A DNA stretch of 64,000 nucleotides from Faucicola sp902506225 (GTDB taxonomy: Bacteria; Pseudomonadota; Gammaproteobacteria; Pseudomonadales; Moraxellaceae), in assembly GCA_902506225.1 (NCBI GenBank), contig LR733345.1:2046001-2110000 (forward strand), written 5' to 3'. Of the stretch, positions 52,067-62,400 are shown one piece after another. How positions within the stretch are numbered: the first letter of the stretch is position 1; each line of letters opens with the position of its first letter. A program made the position numbers and the translations under genes. Under the pieces are notes generated by a model, which was given only the letters and a program-made list of their open reading frames with translations, was not told the origin of the DNA and searched no databases.

Positions 52067-53259
52067 TATGCGAATGCCTGAGCCAACGCTATCTTTAAGG
52101 CATCGACCACTTGCGTTTGCGAGGCTTCGCTTAAGTCATAATACAATGGCAAACTAATCGCTTGGGCATAGTAGCGCTCAGCATGGGGAAAATCGCCTTG
52201 TTTAAAGCCCAACTTGGCATAATACGGCTGAGTATGCACTGGAATATAATGCACATTCACCCCGATATTTTGCGCCCGCAAACTGTCAAACACTTGCTTA
52301 CGCGTTTTGCCACTGTCTGCTGTTAGTTGAATGGGATATAAATGAAACCCCGAATAATTAGCTGGATTGCGATAAGGCAACATAATCGGCAAATCTGTTA
52401 ATAATTCATCATAACGCTTGGCAAGATGGTGACGGCGAGTGACAAAGTCATCCAAATAGTTCATTTGACTCACGCCCAATGCCCCTTGCAATTCGGTCAT
52501 GCGATAGTTAAAGCCCAAATCGATTTGCTGATAATACCAACCACCGTCAGGTTCGTGGGTCATTAGATTGGCATCACGAGTGATACCATGACTACGCAGT
52601 AACTGCATTTTTTCCGCCAATGCCGGGTCATTCGTTGTTGCCAGTCCGCCTTCTGCGGTGGTAATGATTTTGACAGGGTGAAAGCTAAACACGGTAATGT
52701 CGCTAAACTCACAATTGCCGATTGGTTGCTTGTGATATTTGCCACCAATTGCATGGGAGGCGTCTTCAATCACCTTAAAGCCATATTGCTGTGATAGCGC
52801 ATGAATGGCGACCATATCACAGGGCTCACCGGTGAAATGTACGGGAATGACTATTTTTGGCAAGCGGTTTTCAGCATCGGCAAGCTGTAACTTTTCTTTC
52901 AAGGCGGTGATAGACATATTGAGCGTTAGCGGATCGATATCCACAAAATCAATGTTAGCACCACAGTACAATCCACAGTTGGCAGATGCGGTAAAGGTAA
53001 TCGGCGTGGTCCACAGCCAGTCGTCTTTGCCCTTTTCACCTTGACCAAGCCCCAATGCCAAACAAGCAATATGCAGTGCTGACGTCGCGCTATTCACCGC
53101 CACGCCAAACTTTGCCCCCGTATAGGCAGCGACGCGTTCTTCAAACGCCGGTACTTGACTACCTTGGGTCAAAAAATCAGACTGTAGCACGGCAACCACC
53201 GCATCAATATCAGTTTGGGTGATATGCTGACGACCATAAGGGATAAATTGATTTGCCAT
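52066..53259 (-). CDS. pseC: PseC aminotransferase (UDP-4-amino-4,6-dideoxy-N-acetyl-altrosamine transaminase)
   Basis: 397-aa PLP-dependent DegT/DnrJ/EryC1 aminotransferase: QSDFLTQGSQVPAFEERVAAYTGAKFGVAVNSATSALH, VIPVHFTGEPCDM, VIEDASHAIGG, and the PLP lysine in SFHPVKIITTAEGG. It performs the second step of Pse synthesis, acting on the PseB product. It follows pseB by 39 bp. Confidence 0.94.
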   Translation of the reverse strand: MANQFIPYGRQHITQTDIDAVVAVLQSDFLTQGSQVPAFEERVAAYTGAKFGVAVNSATSALHIACLALGLGQGEKGKDDWLWTTPITFTASANCGLYCGANIDFVDIDPLTLNMSITALKEKLQLADAENRLPKIVIPVHFTGEPCDMVAIHALSQQYGFKVIEDASHAIGGKYHKQPIGNCEFSDITVFSFHPVKIITTAEGGLATTNDPALAEKMQLLRSHGITRDANLMTHEPDGGWYYQQIDLGFNYRMTELQGALGVSQMNYLDDFVTRRHHLAKRYDELLTDLPIMLPYRNPANYSGFHLYPIQLTADSGKTRKQVFDSLRAQNIGVNVHYIPVHTQPYYAKLGFKQGDFPHAERYYAQAISLPLYYDLSEASQTQVVDALKIALAQAFA

Positions 53260-53298
53260 AATATTTGCCCAAAGGGGTTGGTTATCAAGGGTTAGCGA

Positions 53299-54297
53299 TT
53301 AAATTTTACCAATTTTTGCTTTGTTGGTTTCAATCCATTCTTGGAGTTGCTCAGTCGTCATCCACTCACTGTTATTATCACTGGCGTACACGAAGCCTTC
53401 TGGCACCTTAACACCATCTTTGATACGCTCAGGCGTTTCATCCCAGCCATTAATCGCGGGCAAGATTTTAAAATGCTCGGGATATTCGTAGGTATGAAAA
53501 GAATCTTCGGCACTAATCATTTGCTCATGTAATTTTTCGCCAGGACGAATACCAATGATTTTTTGCTCGGCAGTGGCAGAAACGGCAGTTGCCACATCTG
53601 GCATGGTCATGGAGGGAATTTTTTTGACATAAATTTCGCCGCCCACCATGTCGTCAAATGCATGCCAAACCAGCTCCACCCCTTGCTCAAGCGAAATCAT
53701 AAAACGGGTCATACGTGGGTCTGTAATGGTCAGTACGCCACTGTCTTTAATTGATAAAAAATACGGAATCACCGAGCCACGACTCCCCATGACATTGCCA
53801 TAACGTACCACCGAAAAACGGGTGCCATGCTCTCCTGAATAAGCATTGCCTGCCACAAATAGTTTGTCCGATGCCAATTTGGTCGCGCCATACAGATTCA
53901 CGGGACTAGATGCTTTGTCAGTCGATAAGGCAACGACTTTTTTCACCCCTTTGTCGATACAGGCATCAATTAAATTCATTGCCCCGTTGATATTGGTTTT
54001 GACACATTCAAACGGATTATATTCGGCTGTGGGCACGATTTTGGTTGCTGCCGCATGTACCACATAATCCACCCCATCAAGCGCGCGATATAGACGGTCT
54101 TTATCACGCACATCACCGATAAAAAACCGTACCCGCGGGTCGCCTTGATACAGTTTTGCCATTTCCCATTGTTTCATCTCATCACGCGACAGGATAATCA
54201 ATTTTTTGGGATTGTATTTTTCAAGCGTCATCGGCACAAAGGTATGCCCAAATGAGCCTGTCCCGCCGGTCACTAAAATGGTTGAATTGGTTAACAT
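53299..54297 (-). CDS. pseB: PseB UDP-GlcNAc 4,6-dehydratase (inverting)
   Basis: 332-aa SDR-type dehydratase/epimerase that begins pseudaminic acid synthesis. Signs are the Rossmann motif VTGGTGSFGHTFVP, HAAATKIVPTAEYNPFE, the catalytic ALSTDKASSPVNLYGATK segment with a Tyr-x3-Lys-like triad (with Asp and Lys in the place of the usual Thr-Asp), and IRPGEKLHEQMI. It starts the pse gene block, 39 bp downstream of the sugar transferase. Confidence 0.94.
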   Translation of the reverse strand: MLTNSTILVTGGTGSFGHTFVPMTLEKYNPKKLIILSRDEMKQWEMAKLYQGDPRVRFFIGDVRDKDRLYRALDGVDYVVHAAATKIVPTAEYNPFECVKTNINGAMNLIDACIDKGVKKVVALSTDKASSPVNLYGATKLASDKLFVAGNAYSGEHGTRFSVVRYGNVMGSRGSVIPYFLSIKDSGVLTITDPRMTRFMISLEQGVELVWHAFDDMVGGEIYVKKIPSMTMPDVATAVSATAEQKIIGIRPGEKLHEQMISAEDSFHTYEYPEHFKILPAINGWDETPERIKDGVKVPEGFVYASDNNSEWMTTEQLQEWIETNKAKIGKI

Positions 54298-54336
54298 AGT
54301 GCACTACCTATTATGGCTAAAGTTATTTGTCGCAGT

Positions 54337-55602
54337 TTATCTAGCCCCAAAACCTGTCAGCATGGTTTGAATGGTTTTGAGCACAATCAAGATATCTAAT
54401 GCAAAAGAAATATGTTTAATATAATAAAAATCGTACTGTACCTTAAGCGCTGTCTCATCGGTATCACTGGCATAGCCTTGTGTGACCTGCGCCCATCCAG
54501 AAATACCGGGTTTGACGATATGGCGATAATTATAAAAAGGGATGGTTTTTTCAAAGGTTTTGACAAAACTCAGCTGTTCGGGTCTCGGTCCAATCAGGCT
54601 CATATCGCCTTTGAGCACATTCAAAAATTGCGGCAACTCATCGATACGGGTTTTACGAATAAACTTACCGACTTTAGTCACACGAGGGTCATTTTGTTGC
54701 GCCAGTTTTGCCCCGTTTTTTTCTGAGTCAAAGCGCATACTGCGAAATTTATAGATTTTAAACAATTTGCCGCCTTGCCCGACCCGCTCTTGGACAAATA
54801 TGGCCTTGCCCGGACTTTCCAACCGTATCGCAATGACAGTGACCACCGCAATCAGCAATACAAAAGGCGAGACCAATAAAATCGCTAGTATATCAATCAG
54901 TTGTTTAAACCTTAAATAGGTTTGCGATGGCAACAGCGAGCCCAACTCGTTTTCATACAAATGATGAATCGGCAGACGACCTGTCAAAGACTCATACACT
55001 TGGCGATTATTATACACCGGTCTGCCCTGTAACGTTTGCTCGGTTAAAAATCGCTGCCAATCTTCATCGAGTGCAGGCGATGACAGGTCTGCTACGATCG
55101 CTTGCACTTTTTTGGATTGTACGGCATCCAAATGCGGTTTTTCAAGACGCAGCCAATGGATTTGAAAAATCGCTTCAAAGTTTTGACAATGCCCCAGTGG
55201 AATATACGCCATATAAGGTTGGTGCGCTTTTTGCTCTAGCAAAAACGATAAAAAGAAAAACACTGCCCCGATAACGCCCGATAAGCCAAAATAATACAGC
55301 GAATACGGCAACCGAAAAACGATAATCACCATGCCTAACAGCAGCATCACCAACAATAAAGTTGGCAACACAAAACTGATAGAACGTTGACCTGGAAACT
55401 GGGTGAGTTTGCGCAGACCCAGGGTGACGAGCAAAACACCCAAGGTGGCTAACACCATGCTATTAAACTCAGTCAGTAGCCAGCGCCCCTGCAAAAAGCG
55501 CATTCGCCACATCAGCAAGGCGGGCAAAAGTACCACTACCCCCCAACCCACGATGAGTCGGAACGCGATATTTTGCCATACTAAAAAAATTACCCGCTGC
55601 AT
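54337..55602 (-). CDS. polyprenyl glycosylphosphotransferase (WcaJ/WbaP-like)
   Basis: 421-aa initiating sugar transferase: several N-terminal helices, a central cytoplasmic domain and a C-terminal bacterial sugar transferase domain with FKQLIDILAILLVSPF, the SPGKAIFVQERVGQGGKLFKIYKFRSM segment, TRIDELPQFLNVLKGDMSLIGPRPE and KPGISGWAQVTQGY. It loads the first sugar-phosphate on undecaprenyl phosphate. It overlaps the PglL-type gene by one base, linking glycan synthesis and transfer. Confidence 0.92.
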   Translation of the reverse strand: MQRVIFLVWQNIAFRLIVGWGVVVLLPALLMWRMRFLQGRWLLTEFNSMVLATLGVLLVTLGLRKLTQFPGQRSISFVLPTLLLVMLLLGMVIIVFRLPYSLYYFGLSGVIGAVFFFLSFLLEQKAHQPYMAYIPLGHCQNFEAIFQIHWLRLEKPHLDAVQSKKVQAIVADLSSPALDEDWQRFLTEQTLQGRPVYNNRQVYESLTGRLPIHHLYENELGSLLPSQTYLRFKQLIDILAILLVSPFVLLIAVVTVIAIRLESPGKAIFVQERVGQGGKLFKIYKFRSMRFDSEKNGAKLAQQNDPRVTKVGKFIRKTRIDELPQFLNVLKGDMSLIGPRPEQLSFVKTFEKTIPFYNYRHIVKPGISGWAQVTQGYASDTDETALKVQYDFYYIKHISFALDILIVLKTIQTMLTGFGAR

Positions 55603-57401
55603 TATGGTGTAAGTCCTGTTTTTTCAGGATTGGCGTCACGCCATTGGGTAAACTCACGGTATAAGGCTGCAAATGTCGCAGGATCTTGTTTGGCAAGATT
55701 GCCCAAGTCAGTATCCACATTATCACAATCCGACAAGTTTTTTACCATGACACAAGCCGCTTCGATATGTTTTAATGCCGCTTGCTTTTCACCTTTATAG
55801 GCTAAGAACTGTGCATAAGCTAATATATTATACTGGGAAGAATCGGTATTTAGCACCTCTTCAAAGATTTCTTCTTTTACCCTTGCCTGATGGCGATTAA
55901 TCGGCACTTGCATGGCAAGGATGCGGTCATGATACGCGCTAAAGCCAAACACCTCATTTTGGTAGTCAACTGCTTTGTCTTGGTTTAGATGATTGGTGTG
56001 CTTGATAAAGCGATTATAATCCAAATAATTGAGCTGAAAATATTGCCAAATATAGTAGCCTGATAACATCGCCAAACCCAGCATGATAACAGATAGAGCT
56101 TTTGTTAGCTTGGTTTGCCACACCAGCTGCCATTTGGGCTGTTCAATCAATGCCAAAAACAAGGCGAAAACCGCAAGATAACGAAAATACCATAACGGGT
56201 ATTCTACACTGGCATACAAAATACTGGCGATGACAAACGCCAGTGCAATCGCGCTTTCGCTGCTATGGCGCAGATGAATCGCCCGCCCCAGCACCCAAAC
56301 AATCGGCACAAAACACAGCGCGCCTAACACCCCCAGCTCCGCCAAAATCATGGTAGCAAAATTATGCGAATGGTCGGCAATCTCTGGCCATTTAAAATAT
56401 TGGGCATAATCAACGCTTGCGCCCATGTAGTTGTTCCAACCGACCCCGGTGAGCACATGGTCATGAAATATCATCATGGCGCGTTCGCTCATCGCCGAGC
56501 GGTTCCCCTGCCCGCCCGCCATACGACTCACCGCCCCAAGCTGATTGGCGCTGCTATAGTTGCTAAGCCAGCTTGCACCCATATAATACAATACAAAAAC
56601 AACTAACCCCAAAACGGTGGCAGAAAGTTTGTTTTTCCACGCTATCGGCTGGGTCAAAAAGAAAATAGGTATCACCGCCAGCATCATCACCAGACCCGCC
56701 CGACTTTGTGTCAAGGCAAGCCCGATGGTAAATATCACAAACAATAGCATCAAGCCAAACCGCGCATATTGTCGGTATCGACCCATCAGCCACTGCGGCG
56801 CATTTAACCTTTCTTGAAACGACTGCTGCAGCTGATACAGCACCCCACACAGCGCGAGCACAAACGCATAGCCTGCGTGATTGGCTTGCCCAAAGTTGCC
56901 GTCATAGCGTCCGCCATTGGCGTTACCACGGGCAATCACCCAACCTTTATAATCAATCTGATAGCCGCTCATCTGCATCATTTGAATCATAAAGGTAATG
57001 ATTGCCATGAGATATACTGCAATAAACAGGCTGTTTAATAAATTCGCTTTATTTTCAATATTACTGCCTATCAACGCAGTCAAGGCAACGACCAGCAAGC
57101 TTATCACCGGAAAGATTAAGGCATCAGGATAAGCGATATGATTAAATAGTGGCTGACATACAATCAATAGCGCTAGCAGCAACCAAGTAAGCACAGATTT
57201 GCTAAACTTTGTAATCGGGTTTTGCCAAAAAAAAGCCGCGACTGCCAAACTCACAAACCCAAATGCGGTAGCATTGACTACAAAATCTCGACCTAACGGC
57301 GAATGCCAAGGCATGAGGTACGTCAAAATGGCTAACCCCATCAATAGGCTAAACAGTCGAATATCTTGATTGGGGGTTTTAGGTGGCGTAGATGACAGCA
57401 T
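55602..57401 (-). CDS. PglL/TfpO-type O-oligosaccharyltransferase
   Basis: 599-aa membrane protein with about 12 helices, the Wzy_C domain and family landmarks: FGQANHAGYAFVLAL, LTQSRAGLVMMLAV, VGWNNYMGA and the periplasmic HSHNFATMILAELGVLGAL containing the expected active-site His. The C-terminal about 140 residues are periplasmic. Position right after pilA is the arrangement of the pilin-glycosylating ligases of Moraxellaceae and Pseudomonas. Distinguishing a pilin-only (TfpO) from a general (PglL) ligase or O-antigen ligase (WaaL) is not possible from sequence alone. Confidence 0.85.
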   Translation of the reverse strand: MLSSTPPKTPNQDIRLFSLLMGLAILTYLMPWHSPLGRDFVVNATAFGFVSLAVAAFFWQNPITKFSKSVLTWLLLALLIVCQPLFNHIAYPDALIFPVISLLVVALTALIGSNIENKANLLNSLFIAVYLMAIITFMIQMMQMSGYQIDYKGWVIARGNANGGRYDGNFGQANHAGYAFVLALCGVLYQLQQSFQERLNAPQWLMGRYRQYARFGLMLLFVIFTIGLALTQSRAGLVMMLAVIPIFFLTQPIAWKNKLSATVLGLVVFVLYYMGASWLSNYSSANQLGAVSRMAGGQGNRSAMSERAMMIFHDHVLTGVGWNNYMGASVDYAQYFKWPEIADHSHNFATMILAELGVLGALCFVPIVWVLGRAIHLRHSSESAIALAFVIASILYASVEYPLWYFRYLAVFALFLALIEQPKWQLVWQTKLTKALSVIMLGLAMLSGYYIWQYFQLNYLDYNRFIKHTNHLNQDKAVDYQNEVFGFSAYHDRILAMQVPINRHQARVKEEIFEEVLNTDSSQYNILAYAQFLAYKGEKQAALKHIEAACVMVKNLSDCDNVDTDLGNLAKQDPATFAALYREFTQWRDANPEKTGLTP

Positions 57402-57425
57402 AGGATTTTCGTATGGGTTAAACGC

Positions 57426-57457
57426 AAAAATGCTAAACGAGGTAGTTTAGCATTTTT
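57426..57457. terminator. perfect 13-bp hairpin between pilA and the pglL-like gene
   Basis: Stem AAAAATGCTAAAC/GTTTAGCATTTTT with loop GAGGTA, A-run on one side and T-run on the other, 25 bp upstream of the pglL-like start. On the minus strand it works as a terminator and would limit read-through from pilA. Confidence 0.85.
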
Positions 57458-57564
57458 CATTTTTTATACCTATAGCTTACAAGATTAATTTTCAGATCTA
57501 TTGATTGAAAATAGATAATAAAATGATTATCTAGTGATTAACAAGAAGTCTTTTAACAGATTAA

Positions 57565-57588
57565 AAAAGCCAAGCATTGCTTGGCTTT
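57565..57588 (-). terminator. Rho-independent terminator after pilA
   Basis: Stem AAGCCAAGC/GCTTGGCTT around ATT, 20 bp beyond the pilA stop; on the minus strand it is followed by a T-run (the AAAAAA on the plus strand). Confidence 0.9.
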
Positions 57589-57607
57589 ACAAAGCCATGC
57601 TAATTTA

Positions 57608-58033
57608 TTAACGTCCAGTAACCGCAGTAGTAGTGACTTCACAATTACCACCATTTGAAGGATCACACTTGATCTGCATATCGCCAGGTTTTTTAGGTGT
57701 AAACTGTACAGAAGTGTCTGATAATTTTACAACACCCGAATCTACACTCGTTAAAGCAGCAGCTGCGATTGGCTGAACTTTAGCACCATCACATGCTTTA
57801 TAATTAGTATAAATTGAGTTAAGTGCTGTTCCAGTTGATCCACTAGTTGAAGATGGATCTTGCAGCTCGATCATCACTTTGCCCATTGTTGACTTAGCTT
57901 CCGCCAAACAAGCATTATTAGCAGAACGTTTGGTATAATTTTGGTATGCTGGTAATGCAATCGCAGCCAAAATACCAATAATCGCAACAACAATCATTAA
58001 TTCAATCAGGGTAAAACCTTTTTGAGCGTTCAT
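57608..58033 (-). CDS. pilA: major type IV pilin PilA
   Basis: 141-aa prepilin with cleavage Gly6/Phe7 (QKGFTLIELMIVVAIIGILAAIALPAYQNY) and mature Glu5, so it is processed by PilD and methylated. Four cysteines could form two disulfides (Cys42 and later ones in KACDG and KCDPSNGGNC). A Ser/Gly/Thr loop (DPSSTSGSTGTALNS) is a possible O-glycosylation region; the protein ends TTTAVTGR without the C-terminal serine used by some pilin-specific ligases. A sigma-54-type promoter lies upstream and a terminator downstream. Confidence 0.93.
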   Translation of the reverse strand: MNAQKGFTLIELMIVVAIIGILAAIALPAYQNYTKRSANNACLAEAKSTMGKVMIELQDPSSTSGSTGTALNSIYTNYKACDGAKVQPIAAAALTSVDSGVVKLSDTSVQFTPKKPGDMQIKCDPSNGGNCEVTTTAVTGR

Positions 58034-58413
58034 AATGAACTCCTATTTTTGAGTGTATAAAATGGATAACCTAATCATATAGTTAATTATATACCCAGTC
58101 ATCCAAGTAATTAAGTCAATTTACAAAGTTTTGCTAACCATCACTTTGCGTTTCTAATATTTACTGCAGTTTGTGTGCCAATTTCTTTTTTTAGCCAAAT
58201 TAACACTAATATACCTTCTACTTGGCGACTAATTTAAAAAATTATTTAGTGCATCAAGGATTATCTAAGTGGAAAATTTTTTCAACCCTCTTAATTTATT
58301 CATTTATCCATATTTTATTGTTAAAGATATGACAATATTTGTCACTATTTTATATCCCTGAACATAAATATTGTCCATACTGCCAAAAATTGTTCAATGT
58401 CTAGCTTGACAAG
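58034..58413. other. pilA upstream region
   Basis: 380 bp, AT-rich, with no ORF of note. It contains the sigma-54-type promoter of pilA and probably upstream PilR-type sites that I cannot place. The left part near 58034-58160 is the long 5' leader of pilA. Confidence 0.6.
58165..58180 (-). promoter_or_regulatory. sigma-54-type promoter of pilA
   Basis: On the minus strand TGGCACACAAACTGCA: GG and GC dinucleotides are ten bases apart, the -24/-12 spacing of RpoN promoters, and the -24 half is the perfect TGGCAC. It is 132 bp upstream of the pilA start. In Pseudomonas and Neisseria-type pilins this promoter class is controlled by PilS/PilR. Confidence 0.7.
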
Positions 58414-58887
58414 CTAGTTATTCCATTCTTGACCCGTACCACATGAGGTATTTCTGCATTTTACACCATCAGAATCATAAGTTAATGTGCCATCATTACT
58501 CATAAGACCGTTGGAAATTGGTATAGCCTGTATACGCCATTTAGAAGTAGTCATGGTATCTCCTGTCATTGGGGTATTAGTTGAGCTGTCGATAATGGTT
58601 ACATTATAATCTGCATTACCCAATGGGTAAGTAATAGCACCAAGTACAGGAGTGACGCCTAAAACATGAGACAGAGAAATATTTGTGTATACACCTTCCA
58701 CTAGTTTTCGAGATTGGATACGCATGGCGATATTCTGCAATTCAAACATCATGTTATTACGATGTGTTTTAATCACATAAGATTGATAATTGGGATAAGC
58801 CACTGCCGCTAATATACCAATAATTGCTACCACAATCATGAGTTCAATTAGAGTAAAGCCATTACTTTTGTACTGGGTTATTACCAT
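58414..58887 (-). CDS. pilE: minor pilin PilE-like
   Basis: 157-aa prepilin with Gly10/Phe11 cleavage (SNGFTLIELMIVVAIIGILAAVAYPNYQSY). After the helix come a short globular part and a Cys-containing end (VKCRNTSCGTGQ). Gene order after pilY1 and before pilA matches pilE minor pilins of the pilVWXY1E cluster. It overlaps the previous gene by 7 bp. Confidence 0.85.
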   Translation of the reverse strand: MVITQYKSNGFTLIELMIVVAIIGILAAVAYPNYQSYVIKTHRNNMMFELQNIAMRIQSRKLVEGVYTNISLSHVLGVTPVLGAITYPLGNADYNVTIIDSSTNTPMTGDTMTTSKWRIQAIPISNGLMSNDGTLTYDSDGVKCRNTSCGTGQEWNN

Positions 58888-59381
58888 GATGAACTTCCTG
58901 TACCGCAGTTGCTATCTTTAAAAATTTTTATTGCCGTAATTGAGCTATCTAGCGACTCACATTGGATTCCTTGACTAGAAAAACCAATATAAGGATATCC
59001 ACTGAGTAACGGGGTAGCCAATATGACATAGTTGGTTGCTACACTAGCATTTCCAAACGTTGACTCGCTTAAATTCGAACCAGATCCTAGTATTGTCACC
59101 ATTTTGATATCATACTTTGCACTACCTGTATCAGGATAGTGAAACGTCATGTTATCTGAATCAAACGTTTGTGATTGGGAGGCAAACCCGGCATAATTTA
59201 ATTGCCTTGCTCGCCATTTGTTGAGTTCATTTGACTGCATCATGATGATAGACTTTACTTTTTGAATATCATTTTTTTTGATAAAATGCTGATAAGATGG
59301 TACAGCAATGGCTGCAAAAATGGCTATTATCATTACTGTCACCATCAATTCAATTAAAGTAAATCCTTTTGAATTAATCAT
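58881..59381 (-). CDS. minor pilin, FimU/GspH-like or PilE-like
   Basis: 166-aa prepilin starting MINSKGFTLIELMVTVMIIAIFAAIAVPSYQHF with cleavage Gly6/Phe7. The C-terminal half contains two cysteines (QCESLDSSI and DSNCGTG) that likely bond. The start at 59381 removes an odd 12-residue leader that the longer frame would add. It lies 38 bp after pilY1. Assignment among FimU, PilV and PilE is uncertain. Confidence 0.82.
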   Translation of the reverse strand: MINSKGFTLIELMVTVMIIAIFAAIAVPSYQHFIKKNDIQKVKSIIMMQSNELNKWRARQLNYAGFASQSQTFDSDNMTFHYPDTGSAKYDIKMVTILGSGSNLSESTFGNASVATNYVILATPLLSGYPYIGFSSQGIQCESLDSSITAIKIFKDSNCGTGSSSW

Positions 59382-59418
59382 AGTCTTCTTAGCTGTAGCT
59401 AGATGTACTTTTCTCACG

Positions 59419-62400
59419 CTACTTTTCCCACCATTCTCGTGGATTCATGACTTTGTCACGATTAACACCATCTGAGTTAATCGTATTAATATCAATCGTA
59501 CTGGGTTTATTAAAGGTTGCTTTATCACAGTCCGTACCTGTGCAGCTGAGTTGTAATACCCCAAATAATGAGCCACCCTCATCAGGCTTAGATTGAGTAA
59601 TGATATTATCAATAATGCCCGCACCTGCTAAGGCTGCTGAACGCTTGGTGTAATCTGTCGAAGGTTTACCATCTGCACCAGTTGTAGTGTTATAACCAGA
59701 TGCGCCGCAGTTGCCAAAAGGTAGACACATCAGCATACGTTGAGTGGCACCTTGCACAGTAGCAGAACAACCCTCTGCAATTAAATTGACATTTGGATTA
59801 TAAACCGACACAAATAGTAGACCATTTTGAGCATCAGGCTCATTAAGCATTTTCATACCTTGATATTTTGTGCGGTCAGTCTCTAATACATTACTCATAA
59901 CCGCACTAGCGCCTATACCATTAACTTTATACCATTGCTCAAATGGATAATACCAACCATGTTTGAATGTTGTATCTGTCACACCTTTCATCATATTGGT
60001 TTTGATAGTTGCATCGCTAGCCGTAAAAGTTACCTTAGCCAGATTGGCTACCGTTAAATCCTTGGTCACAAGCGCTTGACTCAAATAAGGATCTGAAGTA
60101 GCCGTGCCTTTACACTCAGCATCTGTCTTATAGCAGAACAAATCTTTCTTACCTGCCTCTCTATCCATAAAACTATAGATGGCATCTGGCATATTGGTAT
60201 CACGTTTATCAGAAACTGGCAAACTACGATTACCTGTACCCACAGTAATCTGTGCTATGGGTGAACCTTCTACGACTTCATCAGTTACTGTAAATAATGG
60301 ACGTTCATAAAACCTTGGGGCAACATCTGAACCACCTTTTTGATCGCTTACATCTAATAATTTGACCACACGATCAACACGGAAATTATCCGTATCTTTG
60401 TTGTTATTAATATCAGCTCGCCACACTCTGCCGCCTAAGTCAGCAAAATAAATAAAATCTGTATAGCCGTCATAGTTACGGTCAACGGTACGTATTTCAG
60501 TGACAATACTAGCAGTCAAATCACTGTGTTCAGTTTTTTGTAAGGTGACGGAAGTAGGACGTGCGGCTGTGGTTGTACCATTTTTTGATGCTGCATAACT
60601 TGCCCACCATAACAGCTTACCTTTATCTGATGTGGTATCTATAGTTACTTTTTTGGTTGTACTGTCTTCTTTTTCTTCCCCTACTCGTACCATATAGACT
60701 GCATTACCTTGTGCAAGATTTGATGAATCTGCAGCAAAGTTTACAGTCTCATAACGAGTGTCATAGCCACCAGGTAAGAAATTCACCATGACTTTTTTAC
60801 CCCCTGACCGCACAAAACCGACACTGGGCTTGCCCCAAGATTGCCCCATTCTGCTAAATGCTGCTTGGTCACCAGTAGTACCTAACGTACCATTTTGCAT
60901 ACCTTTAAGTGTGGTATCGACTGTGCCATCTGCCTTTTTTGGTTGCCCTGCCAGTATATTGGCATAGTTTGAACCGACTGAATACACCATGCTAGGTGTT
61001 GTTGGATTTGTAATATCTAGATTATAGTAAGATGAACCACCCATGCGTAAACCGCCTGAGGCAAAGACTTGTTTAGCGGCATAGCTATTTGTGGTAACAG
61101 CTTTATCGCCACTACCTTTGGTGTTACTGGTGATATTATAAGTTGTATACACATTCCAAGGTGCATCGACTCCATAGGGTAGCTTCGAGTCAGTAGTTTT
61201 ACCACCTTTTATTAAAGCATCTGATTGCAAGTCTAAAATTTCTTTAGGAATAAAGGTAAACTGCTCTTTGCCTGTACTATCGTCTATTAGGTGTAATGCC
61301 CCATCCATTGAACCGTACAATACACTGTCTTTACGTGTTGTAGCATTAAATTTACCATTGGTATCCAAATCAATGCCATAGGTGACTAATTGAGGAAGTG
61401 AGTGAATCACCCCACCAATATTTTTTGGGGTTTTGGACTGACTGCCTGTCAAGACGGTCATATCATCCATATCAGATAAATTTTGGGCAGGATAACCCAT
61501 AAACACCAAAATATTATTCAAAACGCTAGTCACAGCGGGCGTTCGTTTATCAGGCGTTGTTGAGGTAACTGTCGTAGGCTTCACTAAATCTATAAGCAAT
61601 ACAGGTTTAAGCGCTGTAAATCCTGATGGTTTTTTGGTTGTTGGGTCAACTTTGATATTGGTGAGTGTATCATTGACATTGACCCACAGATTTCTATCAT
61701 TACCTGATTTCTCAAACACTTGTTGAAATGCACCGCCGACCTGCGGCAATGCTTTATCAGGTCGCTGGGTATCTATTCTGGTGGTATCGGTGATCGTATT
61801 CCAAATATCATAAGTTGATGCAGAGAATTTTCCTGTAAGGTCATCAAAGACTTTGGTCGTGCCTACTGCATCTGAAGTCACTGTGCTATTGCGGATAAAA
61901 TATTTTTTTAGGTTGCCATCCCATAGATCAGTGACGCCTGGTCTGGGGTCTAAAATAGGCGTATAGGCATAACCACGGGATTGCTGAGTATTAAGTGCAT
62001 CCAATGGTACTGACATCGTACCGGTGGATATCGCTGGGATTTCTCTATTGCCCACGCCTGCGATAAATTCTTTAATACTAGCAGCGAGTTGATCAGGCGT
62101 TTTAACAAAATAAAAGCCACCTTCACCAAAGCCATAACCTTTTTCGCCTAATTTACAAAGATTTTGAGCATTTTGACTGTTTGCTATAGAGCAATTGTAC
62201 TTATTATTAATCTTGGTAGCATTTGCAAAATCATTAAAATCCGCTCCAAAACCTGCTGTACCGGTAATAATTTCTCGGCCCACTGGATTATTGGTATTGC
62301 GCAATAATTGGGAAAACTTACCCATACAATTCCAACCAGTAGTAGTAGAATTTGATGATAAGCCATTGGCATCACAAGTCGTACTTGTACCGACTGTTAA

